From JAAYRQ01 sp035647235 (lineage in GTDB: Bacteria > Bacillota > Syntrophomonadia > Syntrophomonadales > Syntrophomonadaceae), in NCBI GenBank assembly GCA_964514235.1, contig CAZEPV010000002.1, positions 1-64,000 on the forward strand: a DNA stretch of 64,000 bases, in the 5' to 3' direction. The translations under genes and the position numbers were made by a program. The notes beneath the pieces are model-generated. The model saw nothing but the letters and a program-made list of their open reading frames with translations, was not told the DNA's origin and did no database searches. Shown piece by piece: positions 50,789-59,051 of the stretch. The number at the start of each line of letters is the position of its first letter. Within the stretch, counting starts at the first letter, position 1.

Positions 50789-52915
50789 ATGATATTCGGT
50801 CATGAATTTCAAGGCGGTTATGAAATCCCAATGCGGGTAGTTGGAGCCAATATTCCCTACGATTGGTTAATCTATATCATAATGTTCATCCCTATTGGTA
50901 TTTTCCTTTATGGATTTTATAAAAGGGTACAAATATGGATGCTAGCTAAGGGTGAAATCCATCGTAATGATCGGGTAGGAAGAAGAATATTCGACATGTT
51001 GTTTTACGCCTTGTCCCAGTTCAAGGTTATAAAGAAACCTTTTGCTGGTACAATGCACTTTTTGCTACTTTGGGGTTTTATTATTTTATTTTTAGCTGCT
51101 GGCATAGATGCTTCCCACCATTGGTTAGGTTTTCCTAATATCGTAGGTAATTCTTATATTTATTTTTCAGCTATCGTAGATATTTTTGGGGTATTAGCGA
51201 TAATAGGGATTATTGCCTTAGCTATTGTTAGGTATATACAAAAACCAGATCGCCTCAATGATAATAAGGCTTCTGATGGCTGGCTTATTCTCCTTATATT
51301 TGCTATTTTAATTACTGGATATTTTATTGAAGGTTTAAGAATTGCAGCTGAACTTCAAATTACTAATACTATGTATGATGTAGCCTTCGAACAATTTGCT
51401 TCACCCGTTGGTTGGCTATTTGCTATGATGTTTGCGAATGTTAATCTAGCTACTGCCTTATTGTGGCACAGATTATTATGGTGGTTCCACATGGCAATTG
51501 CCTTTGTCTTTATTGCTATAATTCCTTTCACCAAGTTATGGCATATTTTCTCTGCTACTTTAAATTATGCATTCCGCGATCTAGAACCATCAGCTTGCAG
51601 AATGGTGCATAATATTGAGGAAGCCGAAACATTTGGGGTAGAAAATATCGAAGAATTTGGTTGGAAAGACTTATTGGATTTAGATGCCTGTGCACGCTGT
51701 GGTAGATGTCAGGAAAATTGTCCTGCCTATTTAACCGGTAAAGCGCTTAATCCAAAACTTAAATTAATCCAGGCAATGAAGGAACACATGGATGCTAAGG
51801 CCCCTTACTTGATTGCAGCTAAGAATAATCCTGAAGAGGCTGATATGGTAGCCATGACTGATGAAACAGCCGAGGCAGCAAGTCCTATGGAAGTAAGCCT
51901 CCTATATGATGTAGTAACTACTGAGGCTATATGGGATTGTACTAACTGTCGGGCTTGTATGGAACATTGTCCATTCTTCATTGAGCACATTCCTAAGATT
52001 GTTGACATGAGACGTAACTTAGTAATGTGGCAAGGGGATATGCCATCTGAAGCACAAGCAGCCTTTACTAATATGGAACGTAACTACAATCCATGGGGTG
52101 TAGGTTATGCAAACCGTGCTGATTGGTTAAAGGAAAGAGACGTTAGAGAATTAGTGCATCTCTTACCTGAAGATGATAGCAAAGAATTTGAATACCTATT
52201 ATATGCTGGTTGTGCAGTATCCTTTGATGATCGCTATAAGAGGGTAGGGGAAGCTCTAGTAAAATTATTAAATAAAGCAGGTATAAGTTTTGCCTATCTA
52301 GGAACAGAGGAATATTGCTGTGGTGATTCAGCAAGAAGATTAGGTAATGAATATCTATATCAAACTTTGGTACAAATGAATATTGAATCATTTAACAACT
52401 ATGGAGTCAAAAAGATTATTGCCGTATGTCCACATGGATATAATGCTTTGAAAAACGAATATCCTCAAATGGATGGTAACTATGAAGTTTACCACTACAC
52501 TGAAATTTTAGCTGATTTAGTCGCTAGAGGTGTACTACAACCTGGCAATATTGGTTCAACAGTAGCTTATCATGATTCATGTTTCTTGGGTCGTCATAAT
52601 GGTGTATATGATCTACCTAGAAACATCATTAAATCTTCTGGTTGTACAGTTTCGGAAGTCAAAGAATCAAGAAACTTTGGATTCTGTTGTGGTGCTGGTG
52701 GAGGACGCATGTGGTTAGAGGAAGACCCTGTAGAAGGCTACAAGCGTATTAATGAAACTAGAACTGACCAATTAATGACTGTTAACCCAGATATGATTGT
52801 AACTAACTGTCCTTTCTGCTTAACTATGCTTGATGATGGTGTCAAAGGGATTGGTGCAGAAGAAACAACTAAAGTTTATGATGTAGCTGAAGTATTATGG
52901 CAAGCAATGCAATAA
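50789..52915 (+). CDS. Membrane-bound EtfAB:quinone oxidoreductase (FeS/DUF224 type)
   Basis: The 708-residue protein has an N-terminal NarI/heme b-like membrane domain with about five to six TM helices (residues 20-260, several histidines such as HHW and WWFHM), a di-cluster ferredoxin domain with CARCGRCQENCP near 302-312 and CTNCRACMEHCP near 384-394, and two CCG (DUF224) domains ending in EEYCCGDS near 512 and FCCGAGGGRMW near 633. Such proteins take electrons from EtfAB and pass them to menaquinone, notably in butyrate-oxidising Syntrophomonas. Heme and quinone synthesis genes upstream would supply its cofactors. RBS GGGAGGG. Confidence 0.9.
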   Translation: MIFGHEFQGGYEIPMRVVGANIPYDWLIYIIMFIPIGIFLYGFYKRVQIWMLAKGEIHRNDRVGRRIFDMLFYALSQFKVIKKPFAGTMHFLLLWGFIILFLAAGIDASHHWLGFPNIVGNSYIYFSAIVDIFGVLAIIGIIALAIVRYIQKPDRLNDNKASDGWLILLIFAILITGYFIEGLRIAAELQITNTMYDVAFEQFASPVGWLFAMMFANVNLATALLWHRLLWWFHMAIAFVFIAIIPFTKLWHIFSATLNYAFRDLEPSACRMVHNIEEAETFGVENIEEFGWKDLLDLDACARCGRCQENCPAYLTGKALNPKLKLIQAMKEHMDAKAPYLIAAKNNPEEADMVAMTDETAEAASPMEVSLLYDVVTTEAIWDCTNCRACMEHCPFFIEHIPKIVDMRRNLVMWQGDMPSEAQAAFTNMERNYNPWGVGYANRADWLKERDVRELVHLLPEDDSKEFEYLLYAGCAVSFDDRYKRVGEALVKLLNKAGISFAYLGTEEYCCGDSARRLGNEYLYQTLVQMNIESFNNYGVKKIIAVCPHGYNALKNEYPQMDGNYEVYHYTEILADLVARGVLQPGNIGSTVAYHDSCFLGRHNGVYDLPRNIIKSSGCTVSEVKESRNFGFCCGAGGGRMWLEEDPVEGYKRINETRTDQLMTVNPDMIVTNCPFCLTMLDDGVKGIGAEETTKVYDVAEVLWQAMQ

Positions 52916-52937
52916 TATCTTAATATTTTTCAATTAT

Positions 52938-52974
52938 GAAAAAGCCAGGGCCTTATGCGCCCTGGCTTTTTATG
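52938..52974 (+). terminator. Terminator of the etf operon
   Basis: AAAGCCAGGGC/GCCCTGGCTTTTT hairpin with T run. Confidence 0.9.
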
Positions 52975-53126
52975 GGGAAGGGCATATATTCCAAATAAAA
53001 TCATCTTGCTTCCAAGGTGTGAAATGGAATAGAATTAATAGTGTGAATATTTTAATATTATATAGATTTTCTATAAATTTATTGCACTTTTTTAAAATTA
53101 TATAAGATACAGGAGGTTGTTTTTTT

Positions 53127-54314
53127 ATGGCAAAAGAAGTTGTTTTAGTTGGTGCATGCAGAACTCCAGTAGGGACATTTGGTGGGCAGCTCAAGGATAC
53201 CACTGCGGTTGATTTAGGTGCCTTGGTAATGAAAGAAGCTCTAGAGAGAGCTGGCTTAAGGGGGGAACAAGTAGATGAAGTAATTTTTGGCTGTGTACTT
53301 CAGGCTGCTCAGGGACAAAACGTGGCTCGCCAAAGTGCAATTAAAGCGGGAATTCCCGAAACTGTTACTTCTTTTACTTTGAACAAGGTATGTGGTTCTG
53401 GACTTAGGGCAGTTAGTCTAGCAGCCCAAATAATAAAGGCAGGGGATGCTGATATTATTTTAGCTGGTGGGACCGAGAATATGACCCTAGCACCATTTGC
53501 TCTGGAAAAAGCTCGTTATGGCTACAGAATGGGTAATGGTGCTCTAGTTGACACTATGATTAAAGATGGCCTATGGGAAGCATTTAACGATTACCATATG
53601 GGCATTACTGCAGAAAACATCGCTGAACAATGGGGTTTATCTCGTGAAGAACAAGACGATTTTGCTTTTAGGAGTCAGGAATTAGCCAAGAAGGCTATTG
53701 AGAATGGAACCTTTAAAGATGAGATCGTCCCTGTAGTTATCAAAACAAGAAAAGGTGACCTTGTATTCGATACGGATGAACATCCTCGCGCTACTACTAG
53801 GGATAAGATGGCTAATTTGAGACCAGCCTTTAAAAAGGATGGCACCGTAACTGCTGGTAATGCTTCGGGGATAAATGATGGTGCTGCAGCTATTATTGTC
53901 ATGAGTAAAGAAAAGGCAGAAGAACTAGGTATTAAGCCTATGGCGACTGTAGTTAGTTATGCTTCCGGTGGGGTTGACCCTTCCATTATGGGTGTAGGTC
54001 CTATACCAGCAACTCAAAAGGCTTTGGAAAAGGCGAATATGAAAATTGAGGACTTAGATTTAATTGAAGCTAATGAAGCTTTTGCTGCCCAATCTTTGGC
54101 GGTAGCTAAGGATTTAGCTTTTGATAAGTTAATGGATAGGGTAAATGTTAATGGTGGAGCTATAGCATTAGGACACCCAATTGGGGCTTCTGGTGCTAGA
54201 ATTTTGGTATCTTTATTATATGAAATGGATAGAAGGGATGCTAAAAAAGGTTTGGCTACCTTATGTATTGGTGGTGGCCAGGGTACATCCCTAATAGTAT
54301 CCAGACCATCTTAA
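53127..54314 (+). CDS. thl: Acetyl-CoA C-acetyltransferase (thiolase)
   Basis: The 395-residue thiolase has the acyl-accepting C89 in NKVCGSGLRAV, the NEAFAAQSLAVAKDL block near 315, GHPIGASGARI near 350 and the active-site CIGGGQGTSL near 380. It links acetyl-CoA and acetoacetyl-CoA. Its place beside etfBA and the oxidoreductase supports short-chain acyl-CoA metabolism such as butyrate formation or oxidation. ATG 53127 with AGGAGG. It lies after a terminator, so it has its own promoter. Confidence 0.94.
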   Translation: MAKEVVLVGACRTPVGTFGGQLKDTTAVDLGALVMKEALERAGLRGEQVDEVIFGCVLQAAQGQNVARQSAIKAGIPETVTSFTLNKVCGSGLRAVSLAAQIIKAGDADIILAGGTENMTLAPFALEKARYGYRMGNGALVDTMIKDGLWEAFNDYHMGITAENIAEQWGLSREEQDDFAFRSQELAKKAIENGTFKDEIVPVVIKTRKGDLVFDTDEHPRATTRDKMANLRPAFKKDGTVTAGNASGINDGAAAIIVMSKEKAEELGIKPMATVVSYASGGVDPSIMGVGPIPATQKALEKANMKIEDLDLIEANEAFAAQSLAVAKDLAFDKLMDRVNVNGGAIALGHPIGASGARILVSLLYEMDRRDAKKGLATLCIGGGQGTSLIVSRPS

Positions 54315-54354
54315 CAGATGACCAAAATGTAATTCATTTAATTTATAATTAAGC

Positions 54355-54402
54355 ATAAAATAAGCATGAGGTAAAATCTTGTGCTTATTTTTATGTTTTT
54401 GC
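54355..54402 (+). terminator. Terminator after thiolase gene
   Basis: AAAATAAGCA/TGCTTATTTT stem with a 15-base loop followed by TATGTTTTT. Confidence 0.78.
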
Positions 54403-54484
54403 AGGGAAACTGCCGATGAAGATAGAATTGTGAGTGAGAATATATATTTTTAATTGAAAAACCACTGAAAGGAGGCAAATCCAG

Positions 54485-54973
54485 TTGCGATTAGCCGTGT
54501 ACCCAGGTAGTTTTGATCCAGTAACTAATGGACATATTGATATATTAGAAAAGACTAGTAAGATTTTCGATAAAATTATTGTATCGGTCGTTCATAATGT
54601 TACAAAAAAAGCTTTATTTACTTTAGATGAAAGGGTAGAACTTATTAAGGAAAGTACTAAACATATAGAAAATGTAGAAGTAGAATGCTTTAACGGCTTG
54701 TTAGCTAATTATATTACCGAAAAAAAAGCCTGTGCCATAATAAGAGGTTTAAGAACTGTTGCTGATTTTGAATATGAAGCAGGCATGGCTGTTATGAATA
54801 AAATTCTTATTCCTGAGATAGATACTATTTTTGTTATGGCAGATACTAAATATATTTACCTTAGTTCTAGCGGTGTTAAGGAAGCGGCACTATTGGGTGG
54901 AGATATTAGTACTATGGTTCCACCTATAGTACAGACTGGCTTAAAAGAAAAACTCAAGGATATTGTGTTTTAA
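54485..54973 (+). CDS. coaD: Phosphopantetheine adenylyltransferase
   Basis: The 162-residue enzyme has the nucleotidyltransferase motif YPGSFDPVTNGHIDI at residues 6-20, RGLRTVADFEYEAGMAVMN near 91-109 and YLSSSGVKEAALLGGDIS near 125-142. It makes dephospho-CoA, the last-but-one step of CoA synthesis. TTG start with AAAGGAGG 9 bases before. It is usually close to rsmD in Firmicutes; here rsmD is 8 kb away. Confidence 0.95.
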   Translation: MRLAVYPGSFDPVTNGHIDILEKTSKIFDKIIVSVVHNVTKKALFTLDERVELIKESTKHIENVEVECFNGLLANYITEKKACAIIRGLRTVADFEYEAGMAVMNKILIPEIDTIFVMADTKYIYLSSSGVKEAALLGGDISTMVPPIVQTGLKEKLKDIVF

Positions 54974-55006
54974 ATTGAAAGGGCCAATATAAGCGGCCCT
55001 TTCAAT
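54974..55006. terminator. Bidirectional terminator between coaD and the LbH gene
   Basis: ATTGAAAGGGCC/GGCCCTTTCAAT 12-bp stem between convergent genes that are only 34 bases apart. Confidence 0.8.
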
Positions 55007-55007
55007 A

Positions 55008-55538
55008 TTATTCATCTATGCGTTTTAGACCTTCCATACATTTACCAGCTAAATCTTGATATAGTTTTATCGCAATTTGGTTATAAGTTAGCATATTCTC
55101 ATCCACATCTTTTACTACCCGAGCGGGATTGCCCATGGCCACTTTGCGACTGGGTATAGTTTTCCGTGGTGGTAATACACTACCAGCTGCTAATAGGGAG
55201 CCTTCCTCTATAGATGTATGCGCATTTACAACTGAACCCATGCCTATGGTAGTATTGCTTTCAATTGTACAAGGCCCATGCACAATAGCCGCATGCCCTA
55301 TTAATACATCACTTTCAATTACAGCTGTAGAATATGGTTCAGTATGAAGAGTAGCATTTTCCTGTATATTAGTACCATCACCTATGATTATATTTCCATA
55401 ATCCCCTCTAACTACTGCACCAGCGCCTACATAACAATTTTCCCCGAATACAACTTCTCCAATTACTACAGCATCGGGATGGATAAAAGTAGTGGCTGGA
55501 ATTACAGGTCTTTTTCCTTCATATTCATATAAGGCCAT
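55008..55538 (-). CDS. Gamma-carbonic anhydrase family hexapeptide-repeat protein (YrdA/PaaY-like)
   Basis: The 176-residue protein is a left-handed beta helix with many hexapeptide turns (IGEVVFGENCYVGAGAVVRGDYG, IGDGTNIQENATLHTEP, IGHAAIVHGPCTIESNTTIGMGSVV). Metal-ligand histidines are seen in TLHTEP, IGHAAIVHG. Members bind zinc or cobalt; some are carbonic anhydrases or thioesterases, many uncharacterised. RBS GGAAGGGGA before ATG 55538. Convergent with coaD. Confidence 0.85.
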   Translation of the reverse strand: MALYEYEGKRPVIPATTFIHPDAVVIGEVVFGENCYVGAGAVVRGDYGNIIIGDGTNIQENATLHTEPYSTAVIESDVLIGHAAIVHGPCTIESNTTIGMGSVVNAHTSIEEGSLLAAGSVLPPRKTIPSRKVAMGNPARVVKDVDENMLTYNQIAIKLYQDLAGKCMEGLKRIDE

Positions 55539-55658
55539 TATTTAATCCCCTTCCTTTTTATATTTATTATTTGATTTTAATGCAAAAAGATAATATATTG
55601 TATCAATATTAATATTTATATATAAATGGCATAAAACCCTCTAATCACTTTCTCGATT

Positions 55659-55686
55659 TTGTTATTATATAATTTACGGATATAAT
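55659..55686 (+). promoter_or_regulatory. Promoter of hslO
   Basis: TTGTTA (55659-55664), 16-base spacer, TATAAT (55681-55686), 33 bases before the start codon. Confidence 0.7.
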
Positions 55687-55719
55687 AAACTAATAAAGTT
55701 TTAGAAGGGACATAAAGTA

Positions 55720-56607
55720 GTGATTGATAAAGATTATTTGATTAAAGCTATGGATCAAGAGGGGCAAGTTAAAGTTACTTTAGCTCGTACTACTAATTTA
55801 GTAGAAGAAGCCCATGTAAGGCATAATACCTCGGCTACTGCTTCAGCAGCATTAGGGCGGGTCTTGACTGCCGCCTTAATGATGGGCAGTGATCTTAAGG
55901 GGGAAAATGATGTCTTAACCTTAAGAGTAGTAGGTAATGGTAGTGCAGGTACACTTGTAGCTGCAGTTGATAGCCAAGGTAATGGAAGAGCTTTTATGTC
56001 TAATCCCCAGGCTGATTTACCATCTATTCGGCCAGGCAAACTAAATGTTGGTGGTATTGTAGGTCAAGATGGTTATTTAGAGCTTACAAAAAATATGGGA
56101 CTTAAACAACCCTTTGTAGGAAGGGTGGAATTAACCAGTGGTGAAATAGCAGAAGATTTGGCTAGATATTTTCTCATGTCAGAACAGATCCCTGCTTTAG
56201 TAGCCTTAGGAGTTTTGGTAGAAAGGGATTTAAGTGTGAAAACGGCTGGAGGTTTAATTATTCAAGCTATGCCTGGTGCAGATGATTCCTTGTTGGAGAT
56301 TTTGGAAAGTAATATTTTAAATATGGGGCCTATAAGTAGTTTATTAGTAGATAATCCAGATTTAAATCCCATACTAGAAAAATTGTTTGCCAGTATAGAA
56401 TACAGGCTTTTAAATAAACAGTTACTAAAATTTAAGTGTACTTGCAATAGGGAGAGATTAAAAACTATTTTGGCTAGCTTTACTAAGGACGAATTGATAG
56501 AAATATATGAAGAGGAAGGTGTTTTGGAGGCTAGATGTAATTTTTGTAATGAAAATTACCAATTCAGCCTAGATGAGATTCTAGCTCTAAAAGATAAAAA
56601 GCCTTAA
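55720..56607 (+). CDS. hslO: Hsp33 redox-activated chaperone
   Basis: The 295-residue protein has the Hsp33 N-terminal fold (HNTSATASAALGRVLTAALMMG near 36-57) and the C-terminal redox zinc switch CTCNRERL near 239 with CNFC near 271, i.e. C-x-C and C-x2-C. Oxidation releases zinc and turns on holdase activity, protecting cytoplasmic proteins during oxidative stress. GTG start with GAAGGGA upstream. Confidence 0.93.
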   Translation: MIDKDYLIKAMDQEGQVKVTLARTTNLVEEAHVRHNTSATASAALGRVLTAALMMGSDLKGENDVLTLRVVGNGSAGTLVAAVDSQGNGRAFMSNPQADLPSIRPGKLNVGGIVGQDGYLELTKNMGLKQPFVGRVELTSGEIAEDLARYFLMSEQIPALVALGVLVERDLSVKTAGGLIIQAMPGADDSLLEILESNILNMGPISSLLVDNPDLNPILEKLFASIEYRLLNKQLLKFKCTCNRERLKTILASFTKDELIEIYEEEGVLEARCNFCNENYQFSLDEILALKDKKP

Positions 56608-56629
56608 GGTAAAATCTACCTAAGGCTTG
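56598..56629. terminator. Bidirectional terminator, hslO / rpmB
   Basis: AGCCTTAAGGTA/TACCTAAGGCT hairpin overlapping the hslO stop. Read on the minus strand it ends in TTTTTATCTTTT. Confidence 0.75.
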
Positions 56630-56634
56630 TATAG

Positions 56635-56823
56635 CTAGATGGCTCTTTCGACTTTGCCTGAACGTAAACAACGAGTACAAACATATATTTTTTTGGGACT
56701 ACCGTTAACAATTGCTTTTACTCTTTGAACATTAGGTTTCCATTGACGGTTAGTTCTAATGTGGGAGTGGCTATATTTTTTACCAAAAGAGACACCTTTC
56801 CCGCATACTTCACACTTAGCCAT
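56635..56823 (-). CDS. rpmB: Ribosomal protein bL28, zinc-binding (C+) form
   Basis: The 62-residue protein begins AKCEVCGKGVSFGKKYSHSH and has CTRCLRSGKV near the end, so both CxxC pairs of the zinc-binding form are kept. ATG 56823 is preceded by GAGAGGGGGCAG; the six-codon upstream extension is not family-like. It is divergent from the asp23-fakA operon, an arrangement common in Firmicutes. Confidence 0.95.
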   Translation of the reverse strand: MAKCEVCGKGVSFGKKYSHSHIRTNRQWKPNVQRVKAIVNGSPKKIYVCTRCLRSGKVERAI

Positions 56824-56949
56824 TTTTCTGCCCCCTCTCAATTACAATGCACTTAAATATTTTACCAGAGTGCGTGGCAAAGGGCAAGAAGAAGGAGAAA
56901 ATATTTTGATTGTAGAATATTTTTAAATTATAGCAAGGAGGTAATTATT

Positions 56950-57312
56950 ATGTTTAAAGTTAAAACGACTGAACTAGGTGATATTTTCGTGGCAGAAGAG
57001 GTAGTCGAGACTATTGCTGGACTTGCAACCGTAGATTGTTACGGCTTAGTAGGTATGGTAGCCCATAATATTAAAGCAGAAATATCAAGTATTTTAGGGC
57101 TAGAATCAATTCGCAAAGGTGTTGAAGTCAGCCGCATAGAAAATGGACTAATTATTGATGTTCATGTTATAGTCGGCTATGGTATTAAAATAAATGAAGT
57201 TGCTTATAATGTAATGCAGAAGGTAACATATATTCTGGAGAATAATGCTGGTCTACCAGTTGCTTCGGTTAACGTGAATGTCAAGGGTGTCAAAGTTCTT
57301 AGTGAAGTGTAG
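56950..57312 (+). CDS. Asp23/Gls24 family protein (YloU-like)
   Basis: The 120-residue protein has the Asp23 domain: IFVAEEVVETIAGLATVDCYGLVGMV, VEVSRIENGLIIDVHVIVGYGIKI and VNVNVKGVKVL. These are envelope-stress-linked proteins of unclear molecular role. RBS AAGGAGG before ATG. It is 14 bases upstream of the FakA-like gene, the standard yloU-yloV order. Confidence 0.9.
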   Translation: MFKVKTTELGDIFVAEEVVETIAGLATVDCYGLVGMVAHNIKAEISSILGLESIRKGVEVSRIENGLIIDVHVIVGYGIKINEVAYNVMQKVTYILENNAGLPVASVNVNVKGVKVLSEV

Positions 57313-57326
57313 GGGAGGATTATAAG

Positions 57327-58961
57327 TTGAGTTTAGAGTTGGTAAATGGTATTGACTGGACAAGAAGTATTAAAGCAGGTTGTATTAAATTAGAGCACAA
57401 CAAGGATAAGGTCGACTTGCTTAATGTTTTCCCCGTACCCGATGGTGATACTGGAACTAATATGTATTTAACTTTGCAATCCGCGGTTAAAGAGGCGGAA
57501 AAAAATGTAGATAAACCTTTGGGGAAAATAGCCAAGGCGGCCTCAATGGGTTCCTTGATGGGTGCTCGTGGTAATTCTGGGGTAATCATGTCCCAAATTT
57601 TCCGAGGCATGGCCAAGGTCTTAGAGGGTAAGCAGGAAGCGAGTGCATTGGATATTGCTTTAGCCCTAAAGGCTGGCTCCGATACGGCTTATAAAGCAGT
57701 AATGAAACCCGTTGAGGGGACTATTCTTACTGTAGTACGTGAAGTTGCGGGAGCCTGTGAAGAAGCGGCTAAAAATCAAGAAGATATTATAGCCTGTCTA
57801 TTGGCTGCTATTCAACATGGCTATAAAACTTTAGAAAGGACTCCCCAAATGTTGCCTGTGCTTAAGGAAGCAGGAGTAGTTGATGCTGGTGGGCAAGGGC
57901 TCTTATACTTTTTGGAAGGTATGATAGAAGGGTTGGCACGCCAAAAGGAAATAGAATTAGATACTTACAAAGAATTTATAACTAATAAAGATGTAAGTAA
58001 AACTAAGGAAGATTTAGATATAGACTTCCAATATTGTACAGAACTTTTGATTATTGGAGTTAGTAACCCTGATTTGGGGGATATAAGAGACCATTTGGTG
58101 GCATTGGGTGATTCCTTATTAGTAGTGGGCGATGAGGATTTGGTTAAGGTACATATTCATTCAAATCATCCTGGCAAAGTTTTAGAAACTTGTCTCCAAT
58201 GGGGGGATTTGAATGACATCAAAGTTAATAATATGTTAGAGGAAGCCCATGAACATATGAATAATTGGGAGACACAAGAAATCAATACTTCAACTAAAGC
58301 GCGAAAAATTGGTTTAGTGTCTGTAGGTGTAGGTAAGGGGATTATGGATATCCTTAATAGCTTAGGTGTCGACGTAGTTGTAGAGGGCGGTCAAACTATG
58401 AATCCTAGTACTGAGGAATTATTAAACGCCTGTAATTCAATAAAAGCTGAATCCATAATAATATTACCAAATAACGGTAACATCATTATGGCGGCCGAAC
58501 AAGTAGGTCATCTTATAGAAGATAAGGAAGTTATGGTAGTACCTACAAAATCGGTTATGCAAGCGGTAACTGCTCTAATCGCCTTTGAAGATAGTGGGGA
58601 TATAAAGGAAGTAAGCCAGGCCATGACCCAAGAAATTGAACAAGTAAAGTATGCCGAGATTACCCATGCGGTTCGTGATTCGACTATTAATGGTTTAAGC
58701 ATCAAGCAAGGTGATGTTATAGGTATAATTGCAGGTAAAATCTCCCTAGTGGCCAAAACTATAGAGGACGCTTTACTTCAAGTTATAGAAGAAATGTTAG
58801 ATGAAGACAGCGAACTTATTACCTTTTTCTATGGTGAAGAGGTTAGTGAAGATGAAGCTAACCTAGCCATGGAAAAAGTTACTGATAAATATGTAAATTA
58901 TGAAATTGAGACTCATTATGGTGGGCAACCACACTATAGTTATTTAGTAGCTGTGGAATAG
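57327..58961 (+). CDS. fakA: FakA-like fatty acid kinase / DAK2-domain protein (YloV)
   Basis: The 544-residue protein has an N-terminal DAK2 kinase domain with the Mg-binding VFPVPDGDTGTNMYLT near 35-50 and GARGNSGVIMSQIFRG near 78-93, a middle domain with cysteine near residue 240, and a C-terminal DegV-like/FakA domain (ITFFYGEEVSEDEANLAME). FakA phosphorylates fatty acids held by FakB (DegV-type) proteins, feeding phospholipid synthesis. TTG start with GGGGAGG. RecG follows beyond a terminator. Confidence 0.88.
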   Translation: MSLELVNGIDWTRSIKAGCIKLEHNKDKVDLLNVFPVPDGDTGTNMYLTLQSAVKEAEKNVDKPLGKIAKAASMGSLMGARGNSGVIMSQIFRGMAKVLEGKQEASALDIALALKAGSDTAYKAVMKPVEGTILTVVREVAGACEEAAKNQEDIIACLLAAIQHGYKTLERTPQMLPVLKEAGVVDAGGQGLLYFLEGMIEGLARQKEIELDTYKEFITNKDVSKTKEDLDIDFQYCTELLIIGVSNPDLGDIRDHLVALGDSLLVVGDEDLVKVHIHSNHPGKVLETCLQWGDLNDIKVNNMLEEAHEHMNNWETQEINTSTKARKIGLVSVGVGKGIMDILNSLGVDVVVEGGQTMNPSTEELLNACNSIKAESIIILPNNGNIIMAAEQVGHLIEDKEVMVVPTKSVMQAVTALIAFEDSGDIKEVSQAMTQEIEQVKYAEITHAVRDSTINGLSIKQGDVIGIIAGKISLVAKTIEDALLQVIEEMLDEDSELITFFYGEEVSEDEANLAMEKVTDKYVNYEIETHYGGQPHYSYLVAVE

Positions 58962-58969
58962 AGATAAGT

Positions 58970-59016
58970 AAAGAAGGGGTAGGGCCTAGGTTCTACCCCC
59001 TTTCTTGGTTTTTATT
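58970..59016 (+). terminator. Terminator after fakA
   Basis: AAGAAGGGGTAG/CTACCCCCTTTCTT stem with loop GGCCTAGGTT, followed by GGTTTTTATTTTT. Confidence 0.8.
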
Positions 59017-59051
59017 TTTAAATTAAAATTCGGGGATTTATGGAGGCTTTT

